DNA of 64,000 nt, from assembly GCA_963798195.1 (NCBI GenBank), contig CAWCSF010000007.1:62001-126000 (forward strand), written 5' to 3'. Position 1 is the stretch's first letter. Every line of letters begins with the position of its first letter. The DNA comes from CAVSRC01 sp963798195 (GTDB taxonomy: Bacteria > Pseudomonadota > Alphaproteobacteria > Rhizobiales > Kaistiaceae). Shown one piece after another: positions 17,512 through 27,181 of the stretch. The notes under the pieces were generated by a model. That model made no database searches. It worked only from the letters and a program-made list of their open reading frames with translations, and had not been told where the DNA came from. The position numbers and the translations under genes are program-made.

Positions 17512-18699
17512 TCAGGTGTCGGTTGCGCGCGCTTCTTCCTTGATCGCCTTCTCGATGCTCTCCTCATCCTGCTGTTCCTCCGCCTCGTCCATCGATTGGC
17601 GCGGGAAGCCCTTCAAGCTGCCGGAGAGTTCGGCGGCATCGCGGGCGATCTCGATCGGGCTGGTGACGTAAGCCGTCGTCAGTTCCGCCAGAGACCGAAG
17701 GGCGTGCAGGTGGATGCGCTCATAGCCGTGCGAGGCGTCGACGCCGAAGGTGATCAGCGCGGTGCGGATGTCGGCGCCGGCGACGATCGCCGATGCCGAA
17801 TCGGAGCGGTAGTAGCGGAACACGTCTTTCTGGAAACGGATGTCGTTCTCGCGGCAGAGTTCGACCATCTTCCGCGTCAGGTGATAGTCGAAGGGCCCGG
17901 TCTCGTCGGCCATGCAGATGGTGACGCCGAATTCGTCGGAGTTCTGCCCGGGCGCGGTCGTGCCGTTGTCGATGGTCACCATCGATGCCACGTCTGGCGT
18001 GAGAATTGCCGCGGCGCCGTTGCCGACTTCCTCGGCGATGGTGAAGACGAAGTACGTGTCGACGGTCAGCTTCTCCTCCAGCTTCACCAGCGCGTCGAGC
18101 GCCGCGAACATCACCGCCGCTCCTGCCTTGTTGTCGAGATGGCGCGAGACGATGAAGCCGTTGTCGAGAAATTCCGGAAGCGGGTCGATGGCGACGATGT
18201 CGCCGACATCTATGCCGAGATGGCGCACATCGGCGGCGGCGCGGGATATGGCGTCGATGCGTAGTTCGACATGCGGCCAACCGATCGGCCAGCTGTCGAT
18301 CTGATCGTTGAAGGTGTGGCCGGAAGCCTTGAGAGGCAGGATCGAGCCGCGAAACGCGCCTTGCTCGGAGAATACTGTGGCGCGTGCGCCTTCCGCGAAA
18401 CGTGCGGACCAGGTGCCGATCGGCACGAGTTCGAGGCGGCCGTTCTCCTTCACCAGCTTCACCTGCGCGCCGAGCGTATCGAGGTGCGAGACGATGGCGC
18501 GCGCGGGCTTGTCCGCCTTGCCCGGCATGAAGGCGCGAATGCCGCCGCGCCGCGTTACCTCGAAGGTAACGCCCAGCCGCTTCAGTTCGGCGCAACACTC
18601 GCGCACGATCGTGTCGGTGTAGCCCGTCGGGCTCGGGATCTCGAGCAGCCTGGAAAGGCGTTCGCCGAGATATTCGGAATCGATGGCAAGGCGCGGCAT
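17512..18699 (-). CDS. osmoprotectant NAGGN system M42 family peptidase
   Basis: 395-residue metallopeptidase of the M42 family, the third member of the NAGGN trio. Metal-site residues seen: His in AIVSHLDTLGA (about residue 72), Asp in SRHLDNKAGAAVMFAALDAL, the Glu pair in FTIAEEVGNGAA, Asp in TIDNGTT, and the C-terminal His in DASHGYERIHLHAL. ATG 18699 has AAGGGGA just upstream and lies 11 bp after the ngg stop. Gene order asnO-ngg-M42 is characteristic. Its role in the pathway (trimming, turnover or proofreading of the dipeptide) is not established. The tail after about residue 365 is Glu-rich (DEAEEQQDEESIEKAIKEEA), unusual for the core fold. Confidence 0.88.
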   Translation of the reverse strand: MPRLAIDSEYLGERLSRLLEIPSPTGYTDTIVRECCAELKRLGVTFEVTRRGGIRAFMPGKADKPARAIVSHLDTLGAQVKLVKENGRLELVPIGTWSARFAEGARATVFSEQGAFRGSILPLKASGHTFNDQIDSWPIGWPHVELRIDAISRAAADVRHLGIDVGDIVAIDPLPEFLDNGFIVSRHLDNKAGAAVMFAALDALVKLEEKLTVDTYFVFTIAEEVGNGAAAILTPDVASMVTIDNGTTAPGQNSDEFGVTICMADETGPFDYHLTRKMVELCRENDIRFQKDVFRYYRSDSASAIVAGADIRTALITFGVDASHGYERIHLHALRSLAELTTAYVTSPIEIARDAAELSGSLKGFPRQSMDEAEEQQDEESIEKAIKEEARATDT

Positions 18700-18710
18700 G
18701 GTTCCCCTTT

Positions 18711-20483
18711 TCAGGCCACGGCCCTGCGTACGGCCGTCGGAATCGACAGCGGGAAGAGGAAGTCCACGAAGCGCTCCGCCGTCGGCTGCGGATCGTGATT
18801 GGCAAGGCCGGGCCGTTCGTTCGCCTCGATGAAAACATACTCCGGCCGCCGCGGCGATGGCACCAGCAGGTCTATGCCCGCTACCGGGATGTCGATCGCC
18901 CGCGCCGCGGTCACCGCCGCCTCGACCAGGCGCCCGTGCACCTCACCTGTCACGTCGTGGATCGTCCCTCCGGTGTGGAGATTGGCCGCTTTGCGCACCG
19001 CGATGCTTTTTCCCTCCGGCAGGATCGACTGCATCGCGAAGCCCGCCCCGCCGACGCAGCGCGCTGTTTCCGCGTCGAGCGGTATCTTCGATTCGCCGCC
19101 CGTGGCGCGGGACCGCCGGCGGCTTTGCCGCTCGATCAGCGCCTCGACGGTGGACGTCCCGTCGCCGGTCACCTGCGCAGGCCGGCGGATGGCTGCGGCC
19201 ACGACGCGCTTGTCGATCACGACGAGACGGAGATCCTCGCCGCTCGCGCACTGCTCGATCAGCACGCGGTCGGAGAGTCCGCGCGCGGTCGCGATGGCGG
19301 CCTCGATGGACTCCATGGTGTCCAGACCGACGGCGACGCCGCGTCCCTGCTCGCCGCGCGCCGGCTTGACCACGACCGAACCGTGCTTCTCGAGGAAGGC
19401 GGCAACGTCGCCATCGCCGGCTTCCATCTGGTCCGGCACAACGACGCCGGCGGCGCTGACGACGCGGCGCGTCACCGCCTTGTCGTCGCAGATCGACATG
19501 GCGACGCCCGAGGTGAACTCCGACAGGCTTTCGCGGCAAAGGATCGATCGGCCGCCATAGGTCAGGCGGAAGAAGCCGCCTTCAGCGTCGGTAACGCTCA
19601 CCGCAATGCCACGTCGCCGCGCTTCGTTGACGATAATGGTGGCGTAGGGATTCAGCTTCTCCGCGACCGCCGGGCCGGTGAAGAGTTTCTCGTTGATCGG
19701 GTTGCGCCGCTTCAAGACGAACAGTGGCACGCGCGCGAAGCCGAGTTTCTCGTAAAGCGCGATTGCCTGCTTATTGTCGTAGAGCACCGACAGGTCGAGA
19801 TAGGCTGAGCCGCGGGCCTTGAAATGCTCCGCCAGGCGGCGCACCAGCGCCTCCCCGATTCCCGGCTGGGCCGCCTGCGGATCGACGGCGAGGCACCACA
19901 GCGACGAACCGTGCTCGGGATCGTCGAAGGCGCGGAAGTGGTCGACGCCGGTGACAGTACCGACCACCGTGCCGGTGGCGTCGTCCTCGGCAACGAAGTA
20001 GGTGATCGCGCGCGCGTCGCGCTTGGACCAGAAGAAGTCCGGCGGCACGGGCACCATGGAGCGCGCCTGGTATATGCGATTGATCGCGTCGGCATCCTCG
20101 ATTGAGGTCAGCCGTCGGATCGAGAAGCCGCGCGATTGCTCTGAGGCGGGCCGGTAGATGGAAAGGTCCAGCCGGTACGTATGCGACGGGTCGAGGAACA
20201 GTTCCTGCGGCGCCGCCGCCAGCGCCACGTGTGGATCTCGGACGTAAAGCGCGATGTCGCGCCGGTCCGGACCTTCGGCGCGGGTCGCATCGGCGAGCGC
20301 CTTGGCGTCGTCGAAGGTCTGCGCGAAGAGCAGCCGGCCCCAGCCGCAATCCAGCGCATAGTTGCGCCGCATCTCGCCGTCGTCGCCTTCGTCTGGCGGT
20401 ATGGGCGGCGGCGCCTCCAGCTCATGCCTCTGTTTCAGTCGCCGGTTCGCCGACACGTCCTGACGGGTTCCCTGTCGCGCCAT
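18711..20483 (-). CDS. ngg: N-acetylglutaminylglutamine synthetase
   Basis: 590-residue two-domain enzyme that acetylates glutamine and ligates it to a second glutamine, giving N-acetylglutaminylglutamine, the precursor of the osmoprotectant NAGGN. The N-terminal half has a GNAT acetyltransferase fold (FSIRRLTSIEDADAINRIY at about 122, LAVDPQAAQPGIGEALVRRL, then LYDNKQAIALYEKLGFARV). The C-terminal half is an ATP-grasp ligase (SVVVKPARGEQGRGVAVGL, VLIEQCASGEDLRLVVID, IDLLVPSPRRPEYVFIEANERPGL). ATG 20483 lies 5 bp after the asnO stop at 20489. Intact; length matches the family. Expressed with asnO and the M42 peptidase, most likely on osmotic stress. Confidence 0.92.
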   Translation of the reverse strand: MARQGTRQDVSANRRLKQRHELEAPPPIPPDEGDDGEMRRNYALDCGWGRLLFAQTFDDAKALADATRAEGPDRRDIALYVRDPHVALAAAPQELFLDPSHTYRLDLSIYRPASEQSRGFSIRRLTSIEDADAINRIYQARSMVPVPPDFFWSKRDARAITYFVAEDDATGTVVGTVTGVDHFRAFDDPEHGSSLWCLAVDPQAAQPGIGEALVRRLAEHFKARGSAYLDLSVLYDNKQAIALYEKLGFARVPLFVLKRRNPINEKLFTGPAVAEKLNPYATIIVNEARRRGIAVSVTDAEGGFFRLTYGGRSILCRESLSEFTSGVAMSICDDKAVTRRVVSAAGVVVPDQMEAGDGDVAAFLEKHGSVVVKPARGEQGRGVAVGLDTMESIEAAIATARGLSDRVLIEQCASGEDLRLVVIDKRVVAAAIRRPAQVTGDGTSTVEALIERQSRRRSRATGGESKIPLDAETARCVGGAGFAMQSILPEGKSIAVRKAANLHTGGTIHDVTGEVHGRLVEAAVTAARAIDIPVAGIDLLVPSPRRPEYVFIEANERPGLANHDPQPTAERFVDFLFPLSIPTAVRRAVA

Positions 20484-20488
20484 GTCGT

Positions 20489-22266
20489 TCAGATCCCGTT
20501 TGCCTGAAGCCACATCTCGAGCAGTCCAACCTGCCAGAGCTCGGAGCCCCTGCAGCGGGGTGATGTGCTCTTCCGGCGCATCGAACAGTGCGTCGAGATA
20601 CTCCGGGCGGAACAGGCCCCGTTCGCGCGCCGCCTGCGAGCCGAGCGCATCCCGGACCATTTCAAGATACGGGCCACTCAGGTATTTCAGCGCCGGAACC
20701 GGGAAATATCCCTTCTTGCGGTCGATGACCTCGCTCGGCACGACCATCCGCGCCGCATCCTTGAGCACGCCCTTGCCGCCGTCGGCGAGCTTGTGTTCGG
20801 CCGGGATGCGCGCCGCCAGTTCGACCAGCTCGTGGTCGAGGAAAGGCACCCGCGCCTCCAGCCCCCAGGCCATGGTCATGTTGTCGACCCGCTTCACCGG
20901 GTCGTCGACCAGCATCACCGTGCTGTCGAGGCGGAGCGCCTTGTCCACCGGCGCGGTGGCGCCGGCCTGCGCGAAGTGCTCGGCCACGAATTCGCGGCTG
21001 GGATCGCCCTCGGCCAGCCAGTCCGGCGAGAGATGCTCCCGCATCCGTTCGTGCGAACGGTCGAAGAACACGCGGGCATAGTCCGCGGTGACGTCGTTCG
21101 ATGCGGCCAGCGGCGGATACCAGTGGTAGCCGCCGAACACCTCGTCGGCGCCCTGGCCGGACTGCACCACCTTGATGTGCTTCGCCACTTCCTGGCTCAG
21201 CAGATAGAAGCCGACATTGTCGTAGGAGACCATCGGCTCCGACATCGCGCCGATGGTACCGGGCAGCGCATCGAGCAGGCGGCCCGATTCGATCATCATC
21301 TTGTGGTGGTCGGTGGCGAAGTGCTTGGCGATCAGGTCCGAATAGACGAACTCGTCGCCCTTCTCGTTGTTGGCGGCCTCGAAGCCGATCGAGAAGGTCA
21401 TCAGCCCGGTCTGGCCGGACTCGGCGAGCAGCCCGACGACCATGCTGGAATCGACGCCACCGGAAAGCAGCACGCCGACCGGCACGTCGGCGACCATGCG
21501 CCGCTCCACCGCGGTGCGCATCGCGGCGAGCACCCGGTCGCGCCACTCCTCGCGCGACACCGCGATGTCCTCGGCGCTGCGCTCGTAGCTCGCCGACCAG
21601 TAGAGAATATCCTTGGTGCGCCCGTCCGGCTCGACGATGCGTACCGTCGCCGGCGGCAGCTTGCGCACGCCCTCCAGGATCGTGCGCGGCTGCGGCACGA
21701 CCGAATGGAAGCGTCATGTAGTTGTCGAGCGCGACGCGGTCGATCGTCGTGTCGATGTCGCCGCCGGCCAGCAGCGACGGCAGCGACGAGGCGAAGCGCA
21801 GCCGCCCTTTGCCCGGCGCGAGGTAGAGCGGCTTGATGCCGAAGCGGTCGCGGCCAAGCACCAGCCGCCCGGTCTCGCGCTCGTGGATGGCGAAGGCGAA
21901 CATGCCGTGCATGCGGGAGACGAACTCCGGTCCCCACGCGTGATACGCCTTGAGGATGACTTCGGTGTCGCCGCTGGAGAAGAAGCGGTAGCCCTGCGCC
22001 TCCAGTTCGGCGCGCAGGTGCTTGTAGTTGTAGATGCAGCCGTTGAAGACGACGGTCAGGCCGAGCGCCGGATCGGCCATCGGCTGCGACGAGGCGCTCG
22101 ACAGGTCGATGATCTTGAGGCGGCGGTGGCCGAGCGCGAAGCGGTCGCGGGCGATGATTCCCGATCCGTCCGGTCCGCGCGGCGCCAGGCGCGTCGTCAT
22201 GCGGTCCACGGCCGCGACATCGGCCAGGCGGCCGTCGAAGGTTATTTCACCGGCAAATCCACACAA
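20489..22266 (-). CDS. asnO: N-acetylglutaminylglutamine amidotransferase, two +1 frameshifts
   Basis: Asparagine-synthetase-like enzyme that amidates N-acetylglutaminylglutamine with glutamine as nitrogen donor, giving NAGGN. The start is a TTG at 22266, directly before Cys (CGFAGEI), which becomes the N-terminal nucleophile of the class II glutaminase. The glutaminase domain has RGPDGSG, LGHRRLKIIDLS and FNGCIYNYKHLR; the synthetase domain has the PP-loop LLSGGVDSSMV. One surplus base at 21707/21708 (between YMTL and HSVVPQPRTILEG) and another at 20546 (between ITPLQG and SELWQVGLLEMWLQANGI) break the frame. Removing both yields 591 residues, the family length. It lies 188 bp downstream of the GntR gene. 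Confidence 0.88.
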
Positions 22267-22454
22267 AACGGACGGGGCACCTCTCGGTCGGAGTAAACAC
22301 AAAAAATCGCGAATACCCGCCGCTCGGGGCGGCAGGACCCGCGTGAACGCCACATGAACTGGCTTAGGGGGAACCTAGGTGTTTCACCCCCTGATTACAA
22401 ATTCCTGGCGCGATTCGGCGGAGATGCCGCCATGATGCCAACGCGCCAGATGGC

Positions 22455-23246
22455 TCAGTGTTCCGGTTCGCGCGGCACGGTGCCACGCATCGCCGCGCTT
22501 GCCAGCATGTAGCGCTCGGCCTCGATCATGTGTTCGCGCATGATCTCGCGGGCGCGCCCGGCGTCGCCGGCCTTGATCGCGCGGAGCAGCTGCACCTGGT
22601 AGTGAACGCCGCGCGCGCGCAGGTCGGGGTGCGGCTGGCTGTAGATCTCGCGGCAGACGGTCATGTCGCGCAGCAGGCTGAGCAGGAAGACGCATACGAA
22701 GCCCAGAATCTGGTTCTCGCTTTGCCGCGCCAGCTCGGCGTGGAAGTCGAGCTCTGCCAGCCGCTGCTGGTATTCTTCCTCCGCCGTCGCCGGCTCGTCC
22801 TCGTAGAGGCGGATGGTCGCCTGAAGGCTCGCGAAGGTCTCCGGCGTCAGCTTGCCGGCGACGCCGGCGGCAAGCTCCGGTTCGAGCAGCTTGCGCATGC
22901 CGTAGATGTCGGCGATCGACGGCTGCTTGAACAGGAAGAGGTTGTCGAGAAGCTGGATCGCGTCTGCCGGCGTCAGCGACGAGATGAAGGCGCCGCCGCC
23001 GGGTCCCGTCTTGCTGGTGATCAGGCCCTGGATCTCCAGCACCTTCATCGCCTCGCGCAGGGTGCCGCGCGAAGCCTTCAGCGCGTCCGGCGTCAGCCAC
23101 TCCTGCGGCAGCCGGTCGCCGGGCATCAGGCCGCGCTCGGCGATCAGGTTGCGGATGTGCTCGGCAATGATGTCGGGCCGCTTCCGGCGTCTCGGCGAGA
23201 GCCGGGGCAGGGGCGCGTCGCTGACGGGTCGTGTGTATTCGGTCAT
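22455..23246 (-). CDS. GntR/FCD family transcriptional regulator
   Basis: 263 residues. The N-terminal winged helix (about residues 22-92) has the GntR signature IIAEHIRNLIAERGLMPGDRLP and ASRGTLREAMKVLEIQGLI; the C-terminal FCD all-helical effector domain has ELDFHAELARQSENQILGF and IKAGDAGRAREIMREHM, with metal/acid-binding residues Asp and His in the usual positions. ATG 23246 overlaps the ABC ATPase stop by 4 bp, so it is encoded within the transporter operon and immediately before asnO. It likely senses an amino-acid derivative and controls the transporter, and possibly the divergent hydrolase. Confidence 0.88.
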   Translation of the reverse strand: MTEYTRPVSDAPLPRLSPRRRKRPDIIAEHIRNLIAERGLMPGDRLPQEWLTPDALKASRGTLREAMKVLEIQGLITSKTGPGGGAFISSLTPADAIQLLDNLFLFKQPSIADIYGMRKLLEPELAAGVAGKLTPETFASLQATIRLYEDEPATAEEEYQQRLAELDFHAELARQSENQILGFVCVFLLSLLRDMTVCREIYSQPHPDLRARGVHYQVQLLRAIKAGDAGRAREIMREHMIEAERYMLASAAMRGTVPREPEH

Positions 23247-24235
23247 TCTTGTTCGTTTCCGCCGTGCGCATGATAGCAGGCGGCCAGGTGATCGGCGTCG
23301 CCGAATTTCGCCTCCAGCGGCGGGTAGCTTTCGCGGCAGATGTCGGTGCCGCGCGGGCACCGCGCGAAGAACGGGCATCCCGGCGGCGGGTTGTAGGGGT
23401 CGGGCAGTTCGGTGTTGGCGTCTTCCGGCGCGAGAACGCGGCGTCCCGGCGCCGGGGCGGAGTTGAGCAGCAGGTGCGTGTAGGGGTGTCGTGGCCGGGC
23501 GAACACCTGCCGTGCCGCGCCCAGTTCGGCGACCTGCCCGAAATACATGACCGCGACGCGGTCGCTGACGCTCTCCACCACCGACAGGTCGTGGCTGATG
23601 AACAGGTAGGTCAGGCTGAAGCGTTCCTTGAGGTCGTCGAGCAGATTGAGCACTTGCGCCTGCACCGAGACGTCGAGGGCCGACACCGGCTCGTCGAGTA
23701 CGATCACTTCCGGGTCGGCGGCGAGCGCGCGGGCAATGCCGATGCGCTGCGCCTGTCCGCCGGAGAATTCGTGCGGGTAGCGATCGAGGAATTCCGGCGC
23801 GAGGTTTACCGCCGCCATCAGCTCTTCCAGCCGCGCCTCCCGCGCCGCCTTGTCGAGGCCGAGCAGGTGAATCAGCGGCGCGTTGAGGATCGTGCGGATC
23901 GTCTTGCGCGGATTGAGCGAGGCGACCGGGTCCTGGAAGACGTACTGGACCTTTCGCGCCAGCGCCCGGGCATCGCTACGCGCCTCGGCGACCAGATCGC
24001 GCCCGTCGAGCGTGATGCGGCCGGAGGTCGGCCGGTCGAGGCCGACGATCAGCCGGGCGAGCGTCGATTTTCCGCAGCCGGATTCACCGACGACGCCGAG
24101 CGTCTCGCCCTTCTTCACGGCGAGAGAGACGTTCTGCAATGCGTGGACGGCCGGCAGGCGGCGGCCGAACAATGTGCGCCCGCCGCCGAAGATGCGGCCG
24201 GCGCGTTCGATGGTGAGCAGCGCGCCGTCAGCCAT
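23243..24235 (-). CDS. dipeptide ABC transporter ATP-binding protein (DppF type)
   Basis: 330 residues. Walker A GESGCGKST, FQDPVASLNPRKT, signature FSGGQAQRIGIARALA (a slight variant of LSGGQ), Walker B VIVLDEPVSALD, and HDLS switch are present. The C terminus has the oligo_HPY region with CPFFARCPRGTDIC. ATG 24235 overlaps the end of the fused permease/ATPase gene (stop at 24228); the stop overlaps the GntR start. It forms the ATPase pair with the ATPase half of the fused protein. Confidence 0.9.
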   Translation of the reverse strand: MADGALLTIERAGRIFGGGRTLFGRRLPAVHALQNVSLAVKKGETLGVVGESGCGKSTLARLIVGLDRPTSGRITLDGRDLVAEARSDARALARKVQYVFQDPVASLNPRKTIRTILNAPLIHLLGLDKAAREARLEELMAAVNLAPEFLDRYPHEFSGGQAQRIGIARALAADPEVIVLDEPVSALDVSVQAQVLNLLDDLKERFSLTYLFISHDLSVVESVSDRVAVMYFGQVAELGAARQVFARPRHPYTHLLLNSAPAPGRRVLAPEDANTELPDPYNPPPGCPFFARCPRGTDICRESYPPLEAKFGDADHLAACYHAHGGNEQE

Positions 24236-26163
24236 GAACCGGCTCCAGGGGATGCAGGCAGCGGACGGCGCGCCCTTCGCCAAACGCGGTCAGTTCGACC
24301 GGTCCCGCGCGGCAGTCGGATTGCGCGCGTGGGCAGCGGTCGGCAAAGGCGCAGCCTTTCGGAAGGTTGTTGACCATGGGCGGCCGCCCTTCGATGGCGT
24401 CCAGCCGCCGGTCCGGCTCGCCGAGCACCGGCACGCAGTCGATCAGCTTGGCGGTGTAGGGATGCCGCGGCGCGGTGAGGATCTGCTCGGTGGTTCCGGT
24501 CTCGACGAACTGCCCGGCATACATCACCGCGACGCGGTCGCAGATCGCGGAGACGACGCCGAAATCGTGGGTGATGAAGAGGATCGCCGTGTCGCGCTCG
24601 CGCTGCAACGTGTTCATCAGCGAGAGAATCTGCGCCTGCACGGTCACGTCGAGCGCCGTCGTCGGCTCGTCTGCGATCATCACCTTGGCGTCGTTGGCGA
24701 GCGCCATGGCGATGCAGACGCGCTGGCGCATGCCGCCGGAAAGCTCGTGCGGGTAGGATTTCAGCCGTTCGGCCGGGTTGGGAATGCGCACCAGCGCGAG
24801 AAGCGCTTCCGCCTTCTGGTTCGCTTCCCGCCATCGAGAGCGGCTGGTGCGCGCGGATCGCCTCGATGAGCTGGTCGCCGACGCTGAACAGCGGATGCAG
24901 CGTCGACAGCGGATCCTGGAAGACATGCGAAACGGCCGCGCCGCGTAGCTGGCGGATGCGTTCGTCGTTCGCGGCGAACAGGTCCTCGCCGTCGAGGAAG
25001 GCGACACCGCCGACGATGCGGCCGGGCGGCGTCGGCACGAGCCCCATGATCGACATCGCCGAGACGGATTTGCCCGAGCCCGACTCGCCGACGATGCCGA
25101 GGCACTCGCCCTGGCGCAGGCGCAGATCGACGCCGCCCACCGCCTTGTAAACCGAGTTGCCGATGTTGAATTCCGTGCGCAGGCCCTGAACGTCGAGGAT
25201 CGCGCCGGCGTGGGGCCTGGCGTCCGCGGGCATGGCCGAGCGGGCCACCGCGGTGCGGGCCACAGGTCGCGCCAGCGCGCCCGATTTCAGGCGCGGGTCG
25301 AGCACGTCGCGGATGCCGTCGCCAAGCAGGTTGATGCTCATCACCAGCGCGAAGATCATCGCGCCGGGAATGATCGAGACGTGCGGCGCGGTGAAGAGAA
25401 TCTTGCGCCCTTCGCCGAGCATGGAGCCAAGGTCCGCCTGCGGCGGCTGGGCGCCCAGTCCCAGGAACGACAGGCCGGCGGTTTCGAGGATCATCCAGCC
25501 GATCGTGGTCGACATGGTGATGATGATGACCGGCAGCACGTTTGGCAGGATTTCGACGAAGAGGATCTGCGCGTTCGTCTTGCCGGAGAGCCGGGCGGCG
25601 TCGACGAATTCGCGCCGCGAAAGGCCGCGCGTGATGCCGCGGATATTGCGCGCGAAGAACGGAACGTTGACGACGGCGATGGCGTAGAGGGCGTTCAGCA
25701 GCCCCGGCCCGAGCACGGCCACGATCGCCAGCGCCAGCAGGATGTAGGGAAACGCCATGACCATGTCGATGCCGCGCATCATCAGGCTGTCGACGCGCCC
25801 GCCGGCGTAGCCGGCAACCAGCCCGATCAGCGAGCCGAAGAAGGCTGCGATCAGCGTCGCCGAGACGCCGACGAGCAGGCTGATCCGCGTGCCCCAGATG
25901 AGGCGCGAGAGGATGTCGCGGCCAAGCGCGTCGGTTCCCAGGAGATGGCCCGCGGCGAGCGGCCGGATGAGGCGATTGGCGGGCGCCGTGATGAAGGGAT
26001 CGGCGAGCGGCAGCAGCGGCGCGGCGAGGGCGATGACCACGATAACGCCGAGCACGACGAGCCCGGCTGTCGCCAGCGTATTGTTGAGGAGCAGACCGAT
26101 GGTGTTGGGACGCCCGGAAGACCGGCTGCGCTTGGGAGCTGTGGCGATCGCGGTTTCGGCCAT
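24228..26163 (-). CDS. fused dipeptide ABC permease (DppC)/ATP-binding protein (DppD), +1 frameshift
   Basis: One polypeptide of 644 residues after removal of a surplus base in the CCC at 24827-24829. Residues ~1-295 form a DppC permease (HLLGTDALGRDILSRLIWGTRISLLVG, EAA loop FVDAARLSGKTNAQILFVEILPNVLP, GLSFLGLGAQPPQADLGSML, DVLDPRLKSG). After a ~30-residue linker a DppD ATPase follows (ILDVQGLRTEFNI, Walker A GESGSGKS, then after the shift LSGGMRQRVCIAMAL, MIADEPTTALD). There is no stop or reinitiation site between the halves, and such permease/ATPase fusions are known in this family. The start overlaps the preceding permease stop (TGATG). The frameshift lies between PLSMA and EANQKAEALLALVRIPNPAERLK. 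Confidence 0.85.
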
Positions 26164-27108
26164 CAGCGCAGCCTCGGATCGAGCACGGTCTGCACCACGT
26201 CGGCCGCGAGGTTGAAGAGGACGTAGGCGGCGGCGACGACGAGGACGCCACCCTGAACAAGCAAGAGGTCGCGGGTCGAGATTGCCGTCACCAGCATCGA
26301 GCCGATGCCCGGCCACTGGAACACCGTCTCGATATAGACGGCTCCGCCGAGCACGAAGCCGGCCTGAATGCCGATGACCGGGATGACGCTGACCAGCGCC
26401 GATTTGAAGGCATGGCGGTAGATGACGCGCCGCTCCGTCAGTCCCTTGGCGCGGGCAGTGCGGATGTAGTCCTGCCGCAGGACTTCCAGCATCGCCGTTC
26501 GCGTCAGGCGTGCGATCACGCCGGTGGCGACGACCGCCAGCGTCAGCGCCGGGAGCGTGAGGTGGTGGATGAGGTCGGTGATGCCGCCGCCGCCATAGAT
26601 CGCGAACATGCCGCTCGCCGGGAACAGGCGGAGGTCGACGGCGAAGACCAGGATGAGGATCAACCCGAGCCAGAACGACGGCAGCGAGATGCCGATCAGC
26701 ACAAGGAAGGTGACGATCTTGTCGGTCCAGCCGAACTGGCGGACGGCGGACACGACGCCGGCGAGCAGGCCGAAGATCGAGCAGAGAAGCAGCGACGTGC
26801 CGGCAAGGATCAGCGTGGCGCGAAAGCGCTCGAGCACCTCGTTGATGACGGGGCGATTGAGGGAATAGGAGCGGCCGAAATCGCCGTGCAGGAGGTTGCC
26901 GAGCCAGATCAGGTATTGCTGCGGCAGGCTCTTGTCGAGGCCGAGCTCGCGATTGAGCTCGCTCGACGTTTTCAGGCGTGGCGTATGAGCCGAGAATGGC
27001 GGTGGCCGGATCGCCGGGGATCATCGCCATGATGAGAAAGACGATGATGGTCAGGCCAAACAGGACGGGGATGGCGGCGAGAAGACGTTTGGCGATGTAG
27101 GCAGCCAA
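26163..27108 (-). CDS. dipeptide ABC transporter permease (DppB type), +1 frameshift
   Basis: The first frame gives MAAYIAKRLLAAIPVLFGLTIIVFLIMAMIPGDPATAILGSYATPENVE. A surplus G at 26961 shifts the frame; without it the protein continues ELNRELGLDKSLPQQYLIWLGNLL and on through the DppB core, with EAA loop QDYIRTARAKGLTERRVIYRHAFKSAL and the end QTVLDPRLR. Repaired length is 314 residues, normal for DppB. It lies 73 bp downstream of the SBP gene and overlaps the fused permease/ATPase start. Confidence 0.85.
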
Positions 27109-27181
27109 GGCCGTTATCCTCGGGTTCGATGCAGCAGTGGAATCCGGCGGGCCCCGTCGGCCCGCCGGATGCCGGTTGCGG

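Noticed and set aside
18711..21698. A single 995-residue AsnO-Ngg fusion protein
   Set aside because: The continuous frame exists only because of the surplus base at 20546; the genuine asnO C terminus and stop (20489) and the ngg ATG (20483) are both clear.
21700..21715. Programmed +1 frameshifting in asnO
   Set aside because: No slippery sequence, stop codon or stimulatory structure at the site, and 17 similar breaks elsewhere argue for sequence error.
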